Below are positions 22,401-31,059 of a DNA stretch of 64,000 bases, piece by piece (positions within the stretch are counted from its first letter, which is position 1; every line of letters begins with the position of its first letter). Made by a program: the position numbers and the translations under genes. Origin of the DNA: JAGNXB01 sp942490895 (GTDB lineage: Bacteria > Bacteroidota > Bacteroidia > Chitinophagales > Saprospiraceae); NCBI GenBank assembly GCA_942490895.1, contig CALNZC010000039.1, positions 1 to 64,000 of the forward strand, given 5' to 3'. The notes beneath the pieces were generated by a model. That model worked only from the letters and a program-made list of their open reading frames with translations. It had not been told where the DNA came from and ran no database searches.

Positions 22401-23141
22401 ATGGCTACCCATGTTTTACGCCGTGTTTTTGTCTGGGAATTACCCGTCCGCATCTACCACTGGTTGAATGCGTTGACTATTCTTGCGTTGATTTCGACCG
22501 GGCTGATCATCGGAAATCCTCCTGCAATTCTAATGGGAGGGGAAGCCTATGAAAACTATTGGTTCGGGTGGGTGCGCTATATCCATTTCATTGCAGCATA
22601 TCTCTTCTTCTTTAATTTTTTATTCCGCATTTATTGGGGTTTTGTTGGGAATAAATATGCTGACTGGAAAAATTTTATCCCGACCAGTACAGCTTTTTTC
22701 AAAGAAATGTGGGAGGTGATCCGGATCGATATATTCCTGGCCAAGAATAAAGAACATATGGCCGTGGGGCATAACCCCCTGGCCGGATTTATTTACTTTC
22801 TGACATTTATCGCCTTTATGGTGCAGGTCGTGACCGGCTTTGGCTTGTATGCCGCTATGTCCGAATCGTTTATTGCTGGACTGTTTGCCTGGGTGCCCGC
22901 ATTTTTTGGGGGTGATTTTGGTCTCCGTCAGTGGCATCATATCGCGACATGGTTCTTTATCCTGTTTGCGATGGTGCATGTGTACCTGGTCTTTTATCAT
23001 GATTATGTTGAGGGGCGTGGCGAGATTTCCTCCATGGGCGGCGGATGGAAATTTATTGATGAAGACGCCTTCCATCACGATGAGAAACAACATCAGGAAA
23101 AGGCAGCCAGGAAGGCGGCAAAAAAGAATTCAAGATCATGA
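22401..23141 (+). CDS. hyaC: Hydrogenase cytochrome b subunit
   Basis: Di-haem membrane subunit that anchors the hydrogenase and passes electrons to quinone. The 246-aa product has four hydrophobic helices. Likely haem-ligand histidines occur in the first helix (RIYHWLNAL), in FIAAYLF preceded by YIH, and in the last helix (QWHHIATW and MVHVY), as in the HyaC/HupC family. The C-terminus is charged and cytoplasmic. It is 150 bp after the large subunit and overlaps the protease gene by 4 bp (ATGA). Confidence 0.95.
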   Translation: MATHVLRRVFVWELPVRIYHWLNALTILALISTGLIIGNPPAILMGGEAYENYWFGWVRYIHFIAAYLFFFNFLFRIYWGFVGNKYADWKNFIPTSTAFFKEMWEVIRIDIFLAKNKEHMAVGHNPLAGFIYFLTFIAFMVQVVTGFGLYAAMSESFIAGLFAWVPAFFGGDFGLRQWHHIATWFFILFAMVHVYLVFYHDYVEGRGEISSMGGGWKFIDEDAFHHDEKQHQEKAARKAAKKNSRS

Positions 23142-23695
23142 AGGCAAAAGTATTGATCCTGGGTGTAGGTAATGTATTGATGGGTGATGAAGGCATCGGT
23201 GTTCATGTAGCCCGGGCTTTAGAGTCGCAACCCTGGCCTGAGGGGGTTGTGGTGTTGGATGGGGGTACTGGTGGGTTTCATTTGATGGAACATCTGGAGA
23301 ATGCAGATCAGGTGATCCTGGTCGATGCCACTTTGGATGAGCGGCCAGCGGGGACAGTCCGTCGTCTTCGCCCCCGATTTGCCCGTGAGTTTCCCAAGGC
23401 ACTCAGTTCGCATGATATTGGACTGCGTGACCTCCTGGAGGGATTGACTATCCTGGACCGGATGCCGGAGATCTTTTTATTTGCAGTGTCTATTGAATCG
23501 GTGCAGCCGCAGACTATTGATTTGAGCCCTGAACTGCAGGAGATACTGACAACCCTTTGTGAGGATATCCGAAACTTTACCCTCAGTCTGATCGAAGACC
23601 CCACTTTCTGTTGTGATCAATACATGGATTCGATAGAAGAGGACGAAGGGCGCCTCTATGCGCACTATGATGTCCATTCGACAAATGGGAAATAA
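23138..23695 (+). CDS. hyaD: Hydrogenase maturation protease
   Basis: Endopeptidase that clips the large-subunit C-terminal tail after nickel insertion. The 185-aa product has GVGNVLMGDEGIGVHV at the N-terminus (Glu in DEG is a nickel-sensing ligand), VDA near residue 67 and the SSHDIGL histidine site. It overlaps the cytochrome b gene, consistent with co-translation. The C-terminus is extended by ~20 polar residues relative to HyaD. Confidence 0.95.
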   Translation: MKAKVLILGVGNVLMGDEGIGVHVARALESQPWPEGVVVLDGGTGGFHLMEHLENADQVILVDATLDERPAGTVRRLRPRFAREFPKALSSHDIGLRDLLEGLTILDRMPEIFLFAVSIESVQPQTIDLSPELQEILTTLCEDIRNFTLSLIEDPTFCCDQYMDSIEEDEGRLYAHYDVHSTNGK

Positions 23696-23714
23696 GGGTT
23701 TCCGTTAAAATGAG

Positions 23715-23728
23715 GTGATCCAGGTCAC
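23715..23728. promoter_or_regulatory. CRP/FNR-like palindrome upstream of the sulfur module
   Basis: GTGA-TCCAGG-TCAC, matching the core of a CRP-type site (TGTGA-N6-TCACA); read as GTGAT-N4-GTCAC it has the same spacing as the site before the hydrogenase. It lies ~155 bp upstream of the first YeeE-like gene. Function is inference. Confidence 0.45.
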
Positions 23729-23882
23729 TTCAATCAGCACATTCACCTATTGACATCAGCCTCTTGTGTGATCCATGTCTCACAAGCGGTCTTCTTATGC
23801 AGGTTACCTTGCAGGAGTAAATAAAACCTCATAAGCTCCCGCCTTTGCCAAGGCTTCGGCGGGCAAAGCATAACCTCCAACA

Positions 23883-24476
23883 ATGGCTCCTCAATTTATC
23901 CTCGACATCATTGCCTTTATCAGCCAGCCCTGGCCCTGGTGGGTCGCTGGTCCGATGATCGCCTTGATCATGTTTCTCCTGCTCAAACTGGGTAAGGAGT
24001 TCGGCATTTCCAACAACTTTCGCATCATGTGTGCTGCCGAAGGGGCTGGAGATTATGCCGACTTCTTCAAGTTCGATTGGCAATCTCAGGGCTGGAATTT
24101 ACTGCTGGCTCTCGGAGCGGTCTTCGGCGGCTATATGGCGTCCCATTATTTTGCCGGTGCAGATGGCAATATTGCCCATGTCAGTGCAGCTACGATAGAA
24201 AGTCTTCGTGAGCTGGGATTGAACTATCAGGAAGGGCAGGTCCCACTAGTTCCGGAATTCTATTCCTGGGAAGCACTGTTCACCCTGCCCGGCTTTATGG
24301 TCATCGTAGTCGGTGGTTTTCTAGTGGGCTTTGGTGCCCGATATGCCGGCGGTTGTACCTCCGGTCATGCGATCAGTGGCATGTCTGCTCTTCAGCTGGG
24401 ATCCCTCTATGCGGTGATCGGCTTTTTCGCCGGTGGACTGTTCATGACCTATGTTTTATTTCCTCTCATTTTTTGA
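23883..24476 (+). CDS. YeeE/YedE-type sulfur transport protein, first half
   Basis: Inner-membrane protein of the YeeE/YedE family, whose characterised members move thiosulfate or related sulfur species. The 197-aa product has about five hydrophobic segments and the conserved cysteine motif GGCTSGHAISGMS (~158-170). It is half the size of fused YeeE; the next gene supplies the other half. Start: ATG at 23883, after a ~190-bp spacer. With the downstream SQR gene it forms a compact sulfur-oxidation operon. Substrate here is not determined by sequence. Confidence 0.9.
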   Translation: MAPQFILDIIAFISQPWPWWVAGPMIALIMFLLLKLGKEFGISNNFRIMCAAEGAGDYADFFKFDWQSQGWNLLLALGAVFGGYMASHYFAGADGNIAHVSAATIESLRELGLNYQEGQVPLVPEFYSWEALFTLPGFMVIVVGGFLVGFGARYAGGCTSGHAISGMSALQLGSLYAVIGFFAGGLFMTYVLFPLIF

Positions 24477-24488
24477 ACCTGTTGCCAT

Positions 24489-24905
24489 ATGATGCGCTCA
24501 TCTAAATACATTCTGATTGGCATCCTTTTCGGAATGACCCTCTTCAAAGCAGAAGCCGTTTCCTGGTTTCGGATCTATGAAATGTTCAAATTTCAGAGCT
24601 TTCATATGTACGGGATCATCTTCTCTTCTATCGCCATAGGTATCCTGATCATTCAATGGATCAAACGGACTCATATGAAATCCACCGAAGGCCAGGAGAT
24701 TCAGATCACAGACAAGGACAAGCACGCTCCTCGTTACATTATAGGTGGGACGATCTTCGGTCTGGGCTGGGCCCTGGCTGGTGTATGTCCTGGACCGATG
24801 TTTATCGTGCTAGGCAGTGGATATACCGTTCTGGTGATCTTTCTACTGTCTGCAATCACCGGCACATTTGTCTACGGGTTGCTTCGCAAGCATTTGCCTC
24901 ATTAA
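24489..24905 (+). CDS. YeeE/YedE-type sulfur transport protein, second half
   Basis: 138-aa partner of the preceding protein, 12 bp downstream. It has four hydrophobic segments and the second family motif GWALAGVCPGP (~97-107) with the conserved cysteine. A charged loop (~58-78, EGQEIQITDKDKH) separates the two halves. Likely forms a heterodimeric pore with the upstream half, as in other bacteria with split YeeE. It is followed 21 bp later by the SQR gene. Confidence 0.9.
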   Translation: MMRSSKYILIGILFGMTLFKAEAVSWFRIYEMFKFQSFHMYGIIFSSIAIGILIIQWIKRTHMKSTEGQEIQITDKDKHAPRYIIGGTIFGLGWALAGVCPGPMFIVLGSGYTVLVIFLLSAITGTFVYGLLRKHLPH

Positions 24906-24926
24906 TTCATTCAAAACTTCCTCATC

Positions 24927-26201
24927 ATGTCTAATACTCATCATCAGATCGTCATTATAGGCGCCGGAACTGGAGGCGTCACAGTTGCTGCACAACTCAT
25001 GCGCAAGGATAAAAATCTGGACGTCGTCTTGATCGATCCAGCTGATAAGCACTATTATCAGGCCGCCTGGACCCTGGTAGGTGCCGGCACCTTCGACTTC
25101 GAAAAAACAGCTCGCCCCATGCAGTCAGTCATTCCTCCAGGTGTGACCTGGGTCAAGGATGCAGTGAAAAGCATTGATGCAGAGAAAAATTCCGTCCAGT
25201 TGGCTTCAGGTGATCAGATTGACTATGATTATTTAGTCGTTAGTCCAGGTTTGATTAATGACTATAGCCTGGTTGAAGGATTGGGTGAAGCGATGAATAA
25301 GGGCGGGGTCTGCAGCAACTATGTCGATTCAGAATATACCTGGGAAGTGTTGAAAAACTTCAAAGGTGGGAACGCCATCTTTACCCAGGCCGCCACGCCG
25401 ATCAAATGCGGTGGAGCCCCCCAGAAGATCATGTATCTGGCCGCAGACTATTTCAGAAAGCACGGATTGGCAGACAAGACCAATATCACTTTTCCGATCC
25501 CGGGATCTGTGATCTTTGGCGTTCCTGAATTTGCCAAAACCCTGATGAAGGTGGTGGATCGCTACGGGATCGAGTTGCGTTTTTTCCACAAGCTGATGAA
25601 GGTCGATGCAGAAAAGCGTCAGGTGCACTACAAGATCACTGCTGAATCGGCTATGATCGCCGGCTGTTTCTATGCGCTGAATCCAGAGATCAAGGATCTG
25701 GATCCGTCTGAAACAGATGTGATCCTTGAATATGATATGCTTCATCTGGCCCCTCCTCAGACAGCGCCGAAGTTCATTCAGGATTCAAAATTGGCATTTG
25801 CAGATGGACCCAATAAGGGTTGGGTAGACGTGAATATTAACACGCTCCAGCACAGTGCCTATACCAATGTCTTTGCACTTGGCGATGTGGCCGCTTTGCC
25901 GACCGCCAAGACCGGAGCCGCAGTGCGAAAGCAGGCTCCCGTTGTCGTTGAAAACCTGCTACATGTCCTTCATCAAGAGAAGGAGCTGACTCCCGGATAT
26001 CACGGATATTCCTCTTGTCCACTGGTGACCGGATATGGAAAGATGGTGCTAGCAGAATTCAAGTATGATAATGTGCGAGACAGCGATAAGATGATCTCCA
26101 CATTTGTCGATACAACGAAGGAGAACTATAGCATGTGGCTCTTGAAAAAGTATGGTTTACCTTTCATGTACTGGAATCTGATGTTGAAAGGTAAGGCTTG
26201 A
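24927..26201 (+). CDS. sqr: Sulfide:quinone oxidoreductase, type II (SQOR-like)
   Basis: FAD enzyme at the membrane that oxidises sulfide and reduces quinone. The 424-aa product has the N-terminal dinucleotide motif GAGTGG (12-17), the active-site cysteine in TPIKCGGAPQKIMY (C161) and the second catalytic cysteine in GYSSCPLVTGY (C364). Both contexts match the mitochondrial SQOR type rather than bacterial type I. FALGDVAALPTAKTGAA is the second FAD-binding motif. The C-terminus is amphipathic (YGLPFMYWNLML), fitting membrane association. Electron acceptor quinone is shared with the hydrogenase cytochrome b. Confidence 0.93.
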   Translation: MSNTHHQIVIIGAGTGGVTVAAQLMRKDKNLDVVLIDPADKHYYQAAWTLVGAGTFDFEKTARPMQSVIPPGVTWVKDAVKSIDAEKNSVQLASGDQIDYDYLVVSPGLINDYSLVEGLGEAMNKGGVCSNYVDSEYTWEVLKNFKGGNAIFTQAATPIKCGGAPQKIMYLAADYFRKHGLADKTNITFPIPGSVIFGVPEFAKTLMKVVDRYGIELRFFHKLMKVDAEKRQVHYKITAESAMIAGCFYALNPEIKDLDPSETDVILEYDMLHLAPPQTAPKFIQDSKLAFADGPNKGWVDVNINTLQHSAYTNVFALGDVAALPTAKTGAAVRKQAPVVVENLLHVLHQEKELTPGYHGYSSCPLVTGYGKMVLAEFKYDNVRDSDKMISTFVDTTKENYSMWLLKKYGLPFMYWNLMLKGKA

Positions 26202-26368
26202 TCATCGACGACTATACACTCGTGTTTGGTGTGGTCAGGAGACTGATTCGAGACTCCATATCCGAAGTGAGATCATGTTGAAGGTGCGCTGCCATCATTG
26301 GGCAATATTTGAATAATCCGTATCATTGTGCTTGGAAATCACACCAAAACAGAGTTAAAAAATCTGCC

Positions 26369-26707
26369 ATGAGTAAATTTGTTGAAGCTGTAGATACCTA
26401 CAAAAGCGAAATGGACAAGCTGGGCATCAAATACGATGCAACCCTGCTGACCGCGGTAACCAAAGGCCTGGGCCCATCTATTTATCGTGCAGATGCCTCT
26501 AAGGTGTCCTGTTCGGATAGCGATGAGTTGGCTCGCGTAAAAACCAACTTCCTGATCAAGAAATTGGGCTTGAAAGATGATGCCAAACTGGATGCGGCGA
26601 TCAAAGAGGTATGCGAGCAGTTAGGCTCAGCCAATCGCAATAAGTACCGTGCAATGTTCTACTATCTCCTCGTCAAGAAATTTGGCATGGAGAAGGTGTA
26701 CAAATAG
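26369..26707 (+). CDS. DUF2853 family protein
   Basis: 112-aa soluble, mostly helical protein resembling the DUF2853 family (function unknown, widespread in Bacteroidota and Proteobacteria). The start at 26369 (MSKFVEAVDTY) is chosen because the upstream 20 codons of the same frame are unlike the family. The sequence is lysine-rich with a helical repeat-like pattern (KTNFLIKKLGLKDDAKLDAAIK). It has its own terminator and appears to be a single-gene unit. Confidence 0.85.
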   Translation: MSKFVEAVDTYKSEMDKLGIKYDATLLTAVTKGLGPSIYRADASKVSCSDSDELARVKTNFLIKKLGLKDDAKLDAAIKEVCEQLGSANRNKYRAMFYYLLVKKFGMEKVYK

Positions 26708-26734
26708 GAGACTTTCTCCTGCGAATAGAATGTA

Positions 26735-26768
26735 AAGCCTGTCACGAATCATCGGGGCAGGCTTTTTT
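26735..26768 (+). terminator. Rho-independent terminator after the DUF2853 gene
   Basis: AAGCCTGTC (26735-26743) pairs with GGCAGGCTT (26756-26764, one G-U), followed by TTTT. It lies 28 bp after the stop codon. Confidence 0.8.
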
Positions 26769-26769
26769 A

Positions 26770-27358
26770 GTAAATGTGGCACCTGAAACATATGGTCATT
26801 CATACTTTTCTGTTGTCGGATATGCTTCAGTTTTATGGTGGCTTCTACGTAAAAGGGCTTTTCGCAATTCGCTTTTCGCCCCTCCTGCGGCGGGCAAGCA
26901 TTCGCTATGTACGTTGGTGGCTGACGCCACTGAGAGGGTCTTGATAAGGGGCTGTAGAATGGATCAAATGCAATAATATTCCAGGTTGATGACTTCCGAC
27001 TTCTGGGGACAAGGCCACTCCAGACTGGCCCCCTTAGGGGTCAAAGGTTTATAGGTATCCGGGATAAATCAGAAAGCGGCCTTGTAGGGGTCAAACCTTT
27101 CCCTTTTCGACTCCATGACGATATTCATAATGGTGTGGAGCGGTGGGAGAAAATCCCAAATCCCAAAAGACAAACCAGCCTGCCGGCAGGTAAATTCCAG
27201 GCACCAAATTCCAAATAGCAAACAACTCCATCCTATATCAGGCAAGGTCACTAATGCCCATTAATCAATACCTCATCTTCGTCCCAATTTCGCCTTCTGC
27301 CTTCCCTCTTCCGATTAGAACTGACAACTGACAACTGATAACTGATAACTGATAACCG
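26770..27358. repeat. Repeat-bearing spacer with a clear 7-nt tandem tract
   Basis: No gene seen. It holds a TTCGC-periodic stretch (~26855-26880) followed by a copy of the dispersed motif GTACGTTGGTGGCTG (~26908), A/C-rich motifs (27155-27235), and at 27320-27357 a tandem heptamer tract, two ACTGACA then three ACTGATA units, ending next to the stop codon of the DinB-like gene. Confidence 0.65.
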
Positions 27359-27877
27359 TCACAAGTACCGCTCTCGCAGCACATTCAGATGGTGGTATTC
27401 ATGTCCGGCAATGATCCAGGGAATTGCGTTCAGTCGAATGGGATAGCCTGCTGCATGGCCCAGGTAGTTGAGGCAGTCATCCGGCAGATGAGCAAACAGA
27501 CTGATCGTGGAATGGCGAATCGCCGACCACTCATCGATCAATGAGCCCAGGCTGCGATGACTGGTTTCCGCGTTGCGATTGTAGAGATCCTGATCAAACC
27601 CGGGTAAGGGTTTTTCTTCACCACGGGCAATGCACAGGCCCCGATACGCAAAGACGCGTTCGGTGTCGAGAATGTGCTGGATCACTTCCGCCACCGTCCA
27701 CTTGTCTTTTGCATAGGCATACCCCAGTTTTTCCTCCGGGATCTGGCGCAAGAATTCTGGCACAGCCGACTGGCTGTGGACGAAATAGGTCATCACCTCA
27801 TTATCAGGGACTGCTTCTACGTATTTGCGATAGTACTCCGGATAGGCATCCGCTTCCGGCAGGGTTATTTGCATCAT
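27359..27877 (-). CDS. DinB-like putative metal-binding protein
   Basis: 172-aa DinB/YfiT-superfamily four-helix protein. The metal-site histidines are present: HILDTE (His ~68) and the C-terminal HEYHH (~159-163). Family members are often thiol-dependent transferases or of unknown function; no substrate can be read here. The start is one of two adjacent ATG codons at 27877/27874. It is a single minus-strand gene between spacers full of 7-nt repeats. Confidence 0.88.
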   Translation of the reverse strand: MMQITLPEADAYPEYYRKYVEAVPDNEVMTYFVHSQSAVPEFLRQIPEEKLGYAYAKDKWTVAEVIQHILDTERVFAYRGLCIARGEEKPLPGFDQDLYNRNAETSHRSLGSLIDEWSAIRHSTISLFAHLPDDCLNYLGHAAGYPIRLNAIPWIIAGHEYHHLNVLRERYL

Positions 27878-27996
27878 GATCAGTCGGTTTAGTCCTCAAA
27901 ATAGAAAGAATCATCTTTCCTGAGTGGGTCGCCATGCGTCCCCCTCAGGCCATCAAGTCCAACCTGCTGGGCCGGGTGAATAACCTCACCCCCTAA

Positions 27997-28024
27997 CCCC
28001 CTCTCCATTGGCATGGAGAGGGGG
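27997..28024. repeat. Dispersed hairpin repeat (CCTCACCCCC family), copy 1
   Basis: CCCCCTCTCCAT-TGGC-ATGGAGAGGGGG, a perfect 12-bp stem, preceded by AACCTCACCCCCTAAC. Related copies lie at ~43488-43524, ~47058-47098 and ~52019-52050, always in spacers and always on the plus strand. Confidence 0.8.
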
Positions 28025-28039
28025 AGCCTTCAAATTCAG

Positions 28040-29020
28040 GGTATCTTTCCAAAGCGGCGCCAGCCGCACACGTACCCAAGCGAACGGCGAACGGCGAACG
28101 GCACGGCGAATGGCGAACATCCGCTCCATGTCCCCCTCAGCCACGAATGTTGATCTCGGAGGCAACTGACCAGGAGGGGGTGGCCCGGCACTGAACTGAT
28201 CAAATAATCAGGAATAGGCCCATCCTGCCGGGTCGGGGGAGGACAGACCTTTTTCTCCTTCTCCAAAGCTCCAAAACTCCGCTCCTCTCCCAGCGGCGCA
28301 AGCCGCCAACGCACCCAAGCGAACGGCCCCGAGGCCTCGGGGCGAATGGCGAACATCCGCTCCATGTCCCCCTCAGCCACGAATGTTGATCCCGGAGGCA
28401 ACTGACCAGGGGAGGGGGTGGCCCGGCGCACCGGGCTGATCAAGTAATCAGGAATGGGCCCATCCTGCGGGGTCGGGGGAGGACAGACCTTTTTCTCCAT
28501 AACTCCTCAACCCCAAAACTCCATAACTCCTCTCCCAGCGGCGCTAGCCGCACACGTACCCAAGCGAACGGCGAATAGCGATTGGCGAACGGCGAACGGC
28601 GAATGGCGAACATCCGCTCCATGTCCCCCTCAGCCACGAATGTTGATCCCGGAGGCAACTGACCAGGAGGGGGTGGCCCGGCACCGAACTGATCAAATAA
28701 TCAGGAATAGGCCCATCCTGCCGGGTCGGGGGAGGACAGACCTTTTTCTCCATAACTCCTCAACCCCAAAACTCCATAACTCCTCTCCCAGCGGCGCCAG
28801 CCGCACACGTACCCAAGCGAACGGCGAACAGCGAATACCGTAAATGTCAGAATCACGGATGCCCACAGATGAACGGATGACACGGATGCCCATGCACCCC
28901 TACCCGCCAGAGGCCGAGCAGTTGGCGACCAGATTTCTCCATAACTCCTCAACCCCATAACTCCATAACTTCTCCCCGAGCGGCGCCAGCCGCACACGTA
29001 CCCAAGCGAACGGCGAACAG
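28040..29020. repeat. Three near-identical ~240-bp tandem repeats plus partial copies
   Basis: The unit runs GGCGCCAGCCGCACACGTAC, 7-nt GGCGAAC/GGCGAAT tract, CCGCTCCATGTCCCCCTCAG, CCACGAATGTTGATC, GAGGGGGTGGCCCGGCA, GATCAAATAATCAGGAATAG, CATCCTGCCGGGTCGGGGGA, then TTTTTCTCC and an 8-nt AACTCCAT-type tract. Full copies begin near 28050, 28290 and 28535; partial copies near 28790 and 28980. Related pieces lie at 47150-47240, 48870-49010, 49980 and 50310. Any ORFs here are accidental repeat translations. Confidence 0.85.
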
Positions 29021-29100
29021 CGAACGGCGAACACCGAACACCCGCCTGCTTCAGCCCACTTTTCAGACCTGAATAATCAGCAAAACTTCATCGCCTTTTA

Positions 29101-29132
29101 TTTGCTTTCGGGAGGCAAATTCACTATATTTG
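29101..29132 (+). promoter_or_regulatory. Bacteroidota-type promoter of the winged-helix regulator
   Basis: TTTG (29101-29104), 20-bp spacer, TATATTTG (29125-29132): an exact match to the Bacteroidota vegetative consensus TTTG-N19-21-TAnnTTTG, ~30 bp upstream of the start codon. Confidence 0.8.
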
Positions 29133-29150
29133 AGTAAAATAATTACTCAA
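29130..29150. promoter_or_regulatory. Operator-like palindrome overlapping the promoter
   Basis: TTGAGTAA (29130-29137), AATAA spacer, TTACTCAA (29143-29150): perfect 8-bp arms overlapping the -7 box and probable transcription start. The next gene encodes a winged-helix protein, so autorepression is the simplest reading (inference). Confidence 0.65.
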
Positions 29151-29161
29151 TTCCTACCCCC

Positions 29162-29740
29162 TTGATCGAGACGTTGATCAGTTCGAAAACCAGGATCAAA
29201 CTCCTGCTTAAATTCTTCCTGAATAGCCGTACACGCAGCTATCTGAGATCGCTCGAACAGGACTTTGGGGATTCCTCAAATGGGATCAGAGTCGAACTCA
29301 AACGTCTAGAAGAAGCGGGCATGCTCACCTCCTCGATGGAAGGGAATCGAAGATACTTCCAGGCCAATCTGCAACATCCGCTATACGATCAGATCCACCA
29401 GATCCTGCTGAAGACTTACGGCATCCAGCATATCCTCGATGAAGTGATCCTTCGCCTGGAGAATGTCCGTTTCGTTTACCTCACGGGCGACATCGCCAGA
29501 GGGATAGATACTCAGGTCATTGATCTTTATTTGATTGGCGACATCGATGAGGTCTTCTTGAAAAAACGAGTGACCAAGGTCAGAAAAGTGATCCATCGAA
29601 AGATCAGGACTAAAGTTGCCCCACCCGGTTTATTTAAAGAATCGCAGCTGGAATCCCAGGCCTTTCTCCTCTATCACCGCCCGGATTACAAGCAACGGAT
29701 ACCTGAAAAAGAAGTACCAAATTCAATACCTAATACTTAA
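29162..29740 (+). CDS. Winged-helix regulator with nucleotidyltransferase-like domain
   Basis: 192 aa, TTG start at 29162. Residues ~1-75 form a winged helix of ArsR/MarR type (TRSYLRSLEQDFGDSSNGIRV, then wing MLTSSMEGNRRYFQ). Residues ~95-165 resemble an MNT-type nucleotidyltransferase fold (VRFVYLTGDIARG, DLYLIGDID), but the catalytic GSxARG signature is degenerate, so enzymatic activity is doubtful. Such proteins often head polysaccharide loci in Bacteroidota. The next gene follows after a period-7 ACACCCA/ATACCCA spacer. Target operon is inference. Confidence 0.8.
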   Translation: MIETLISSKTRIKLLLKFFLNSRTRSYLRSLEQDFGDSSNGIRVELKRLEEAGMLTSSMEGNRRYFQANLQHPLYDQIHQILLKTYGIQHILDEVILRLENVRFVYLTGDIARGIDTQVIDLYLIGDIDEVFLKKRVTKVRKVIHRKIRTKVAPPGLFKESQLESQAFLLYHRPDYKQRIPEKEVPNSIPNT

Positions 29741-29772
29741 CACCCAACACCCAATACCCATTACCCAATAGT

Positions 29773-31001
29773 ATGACCACCATTCCAGACATCACCATCA
29801 TCGGCGCCGGCATCCTCGGTCTGACCACAACATGGCAGTTGTTGGAGCGGGAGCCTGATCTGAAGGTGGTGGTCCTGGATAAGGAAGACAGAATTGCACA
29901 GCATCAGACAGGTCACAACTCCGGCGTCATTCATTCGGGAATCTACTATCCTCCGGGCTCTGCAAAAGCACATTTGTGCAGGGAGGGTGCTCGCCGGCTG
30001 GTTCAGTTTGCCCGACAGGAAGGTGTGGCCTTTCAACTCTGCGGGAAATTGATCGTGGCATCAACAGAGGATGAAGTATCCCGTCTTCACCAGTTACAAG
30101 AGCGAGGCGCACAAAACGGCCTGGATGGCCTGCTTTGGTTGTCTCCGAATGAAGCCAGGCGAATTGAGCCACAAGTGCAATGTCTGGCGGCCCTCCATGT
30201 CCCACAAACCGGGATCATCCATTATCCTGCCGTTGCGGAAAAAGCTTTATGCGCGCCTTCGCGATCGCGGTGTGATCTTTCAATTTGGAGAAGCCGTCCG
30301 GAAAATCAATGAAACTCAAGAAGAGGTGATGATCACTACGGACCATCACCGATTGAAAAGCAGCCGGGTAGTGGTTTGTGCGGGCCTCTGGTCTGATCAT
30401 CTCGCTCGATCTTCCGGGTTGGATCCGCAGATCCGGATCATCCCGTTCCGAGGCGAATATTACACGCTATCTGCAGAGGCAGCTGAAAAAGTTCGACACT
30501 TGATCTATCCGGTACCCGACCCATCCTTTCCCTTCCTGGGTGTTCACTTTACCCGAAAGGTTGACGGTGGTGTCGACGTAGGCCCAAATGCAGTACTCGC
30601 ATTCAAGCGGGAAGGGTATCAACGAACGGATGTCTCCTGGCAAGATACTGTTGAGGTCTTTCAGTCTTCCGGATTCCGGAAACTGGCCGCGAGGATACTG
30701 GCGGACCGGATTGGCCGAACTGGGGCGATCCTGGAATAAAGCATCGTATCTCAAAACCGTGCAAAAGATGATCCCCGAACTAAAGAAACAGGACCTCCTG
30801 CCCGGTGGTGCAGGCGTTCGTGCCCAGGCCATCCAACCGGATGGATCGTTGGTTGATGACTTCGCCTTCATGGAAACGGATCGAATGGTCCATGTCCTCA
30901 ATGCCCCGTCACCTGCTGCGACAGCTTCCTTTGCTATCGGCGATCATATCGCTCAAAAGACCTTATCCCATTTCATACCCAACCCACTTCCATCATCTTA
31001 A
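29773..31001 (+). pseudogene. lhgO: L-2-hydroxyglutarate oxidase-like gene (LhgO), two frameshifts
   Basis: FAD-dependent oxidase of the LhgO family (L-2-hydroxyglutarate to 2-oxoglutarate, electrons to quinone). N-terminal FAD motif IIGAGILGLTTTWQ, then QHQTGHNSGVIHSGIYY, PFRGEYY, PFLGVHFT, and C-terminal GAGVRAQAIQPDGSLVDDF and NAPSPAATASFAIG are all typical, but in three frames. One extra A in the A5 run at 30239-30243 and one extra base near 30695 account for both shifts; removing them restores a ~405-aa protein. Sequencing error is as likely as true decay. It was possibly carried along in the polysaccharide region. Confidence 0.85.
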
Positions 31002-31059
31002 CGCATGAGCTCCTCAACTCTATAACTCCATAACTCCTCAACTCCATAACTCTTCAAAC

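Noticed and set aside
28220..28245. TGCCGGGTCGGGGGAGGAC as a G-quadruplex regulatory element
   Set aside because: Only two to three G runs of three or more in each copy, and it always occurs as part of larger repeats, so folding cannot be claimed.
28036..28997. Several ORFs of 65-155 codons in the 28-29 kb spacer
   Set aside because: They are translations of the tandem repeats in all frames and resemble one another only for that reason.
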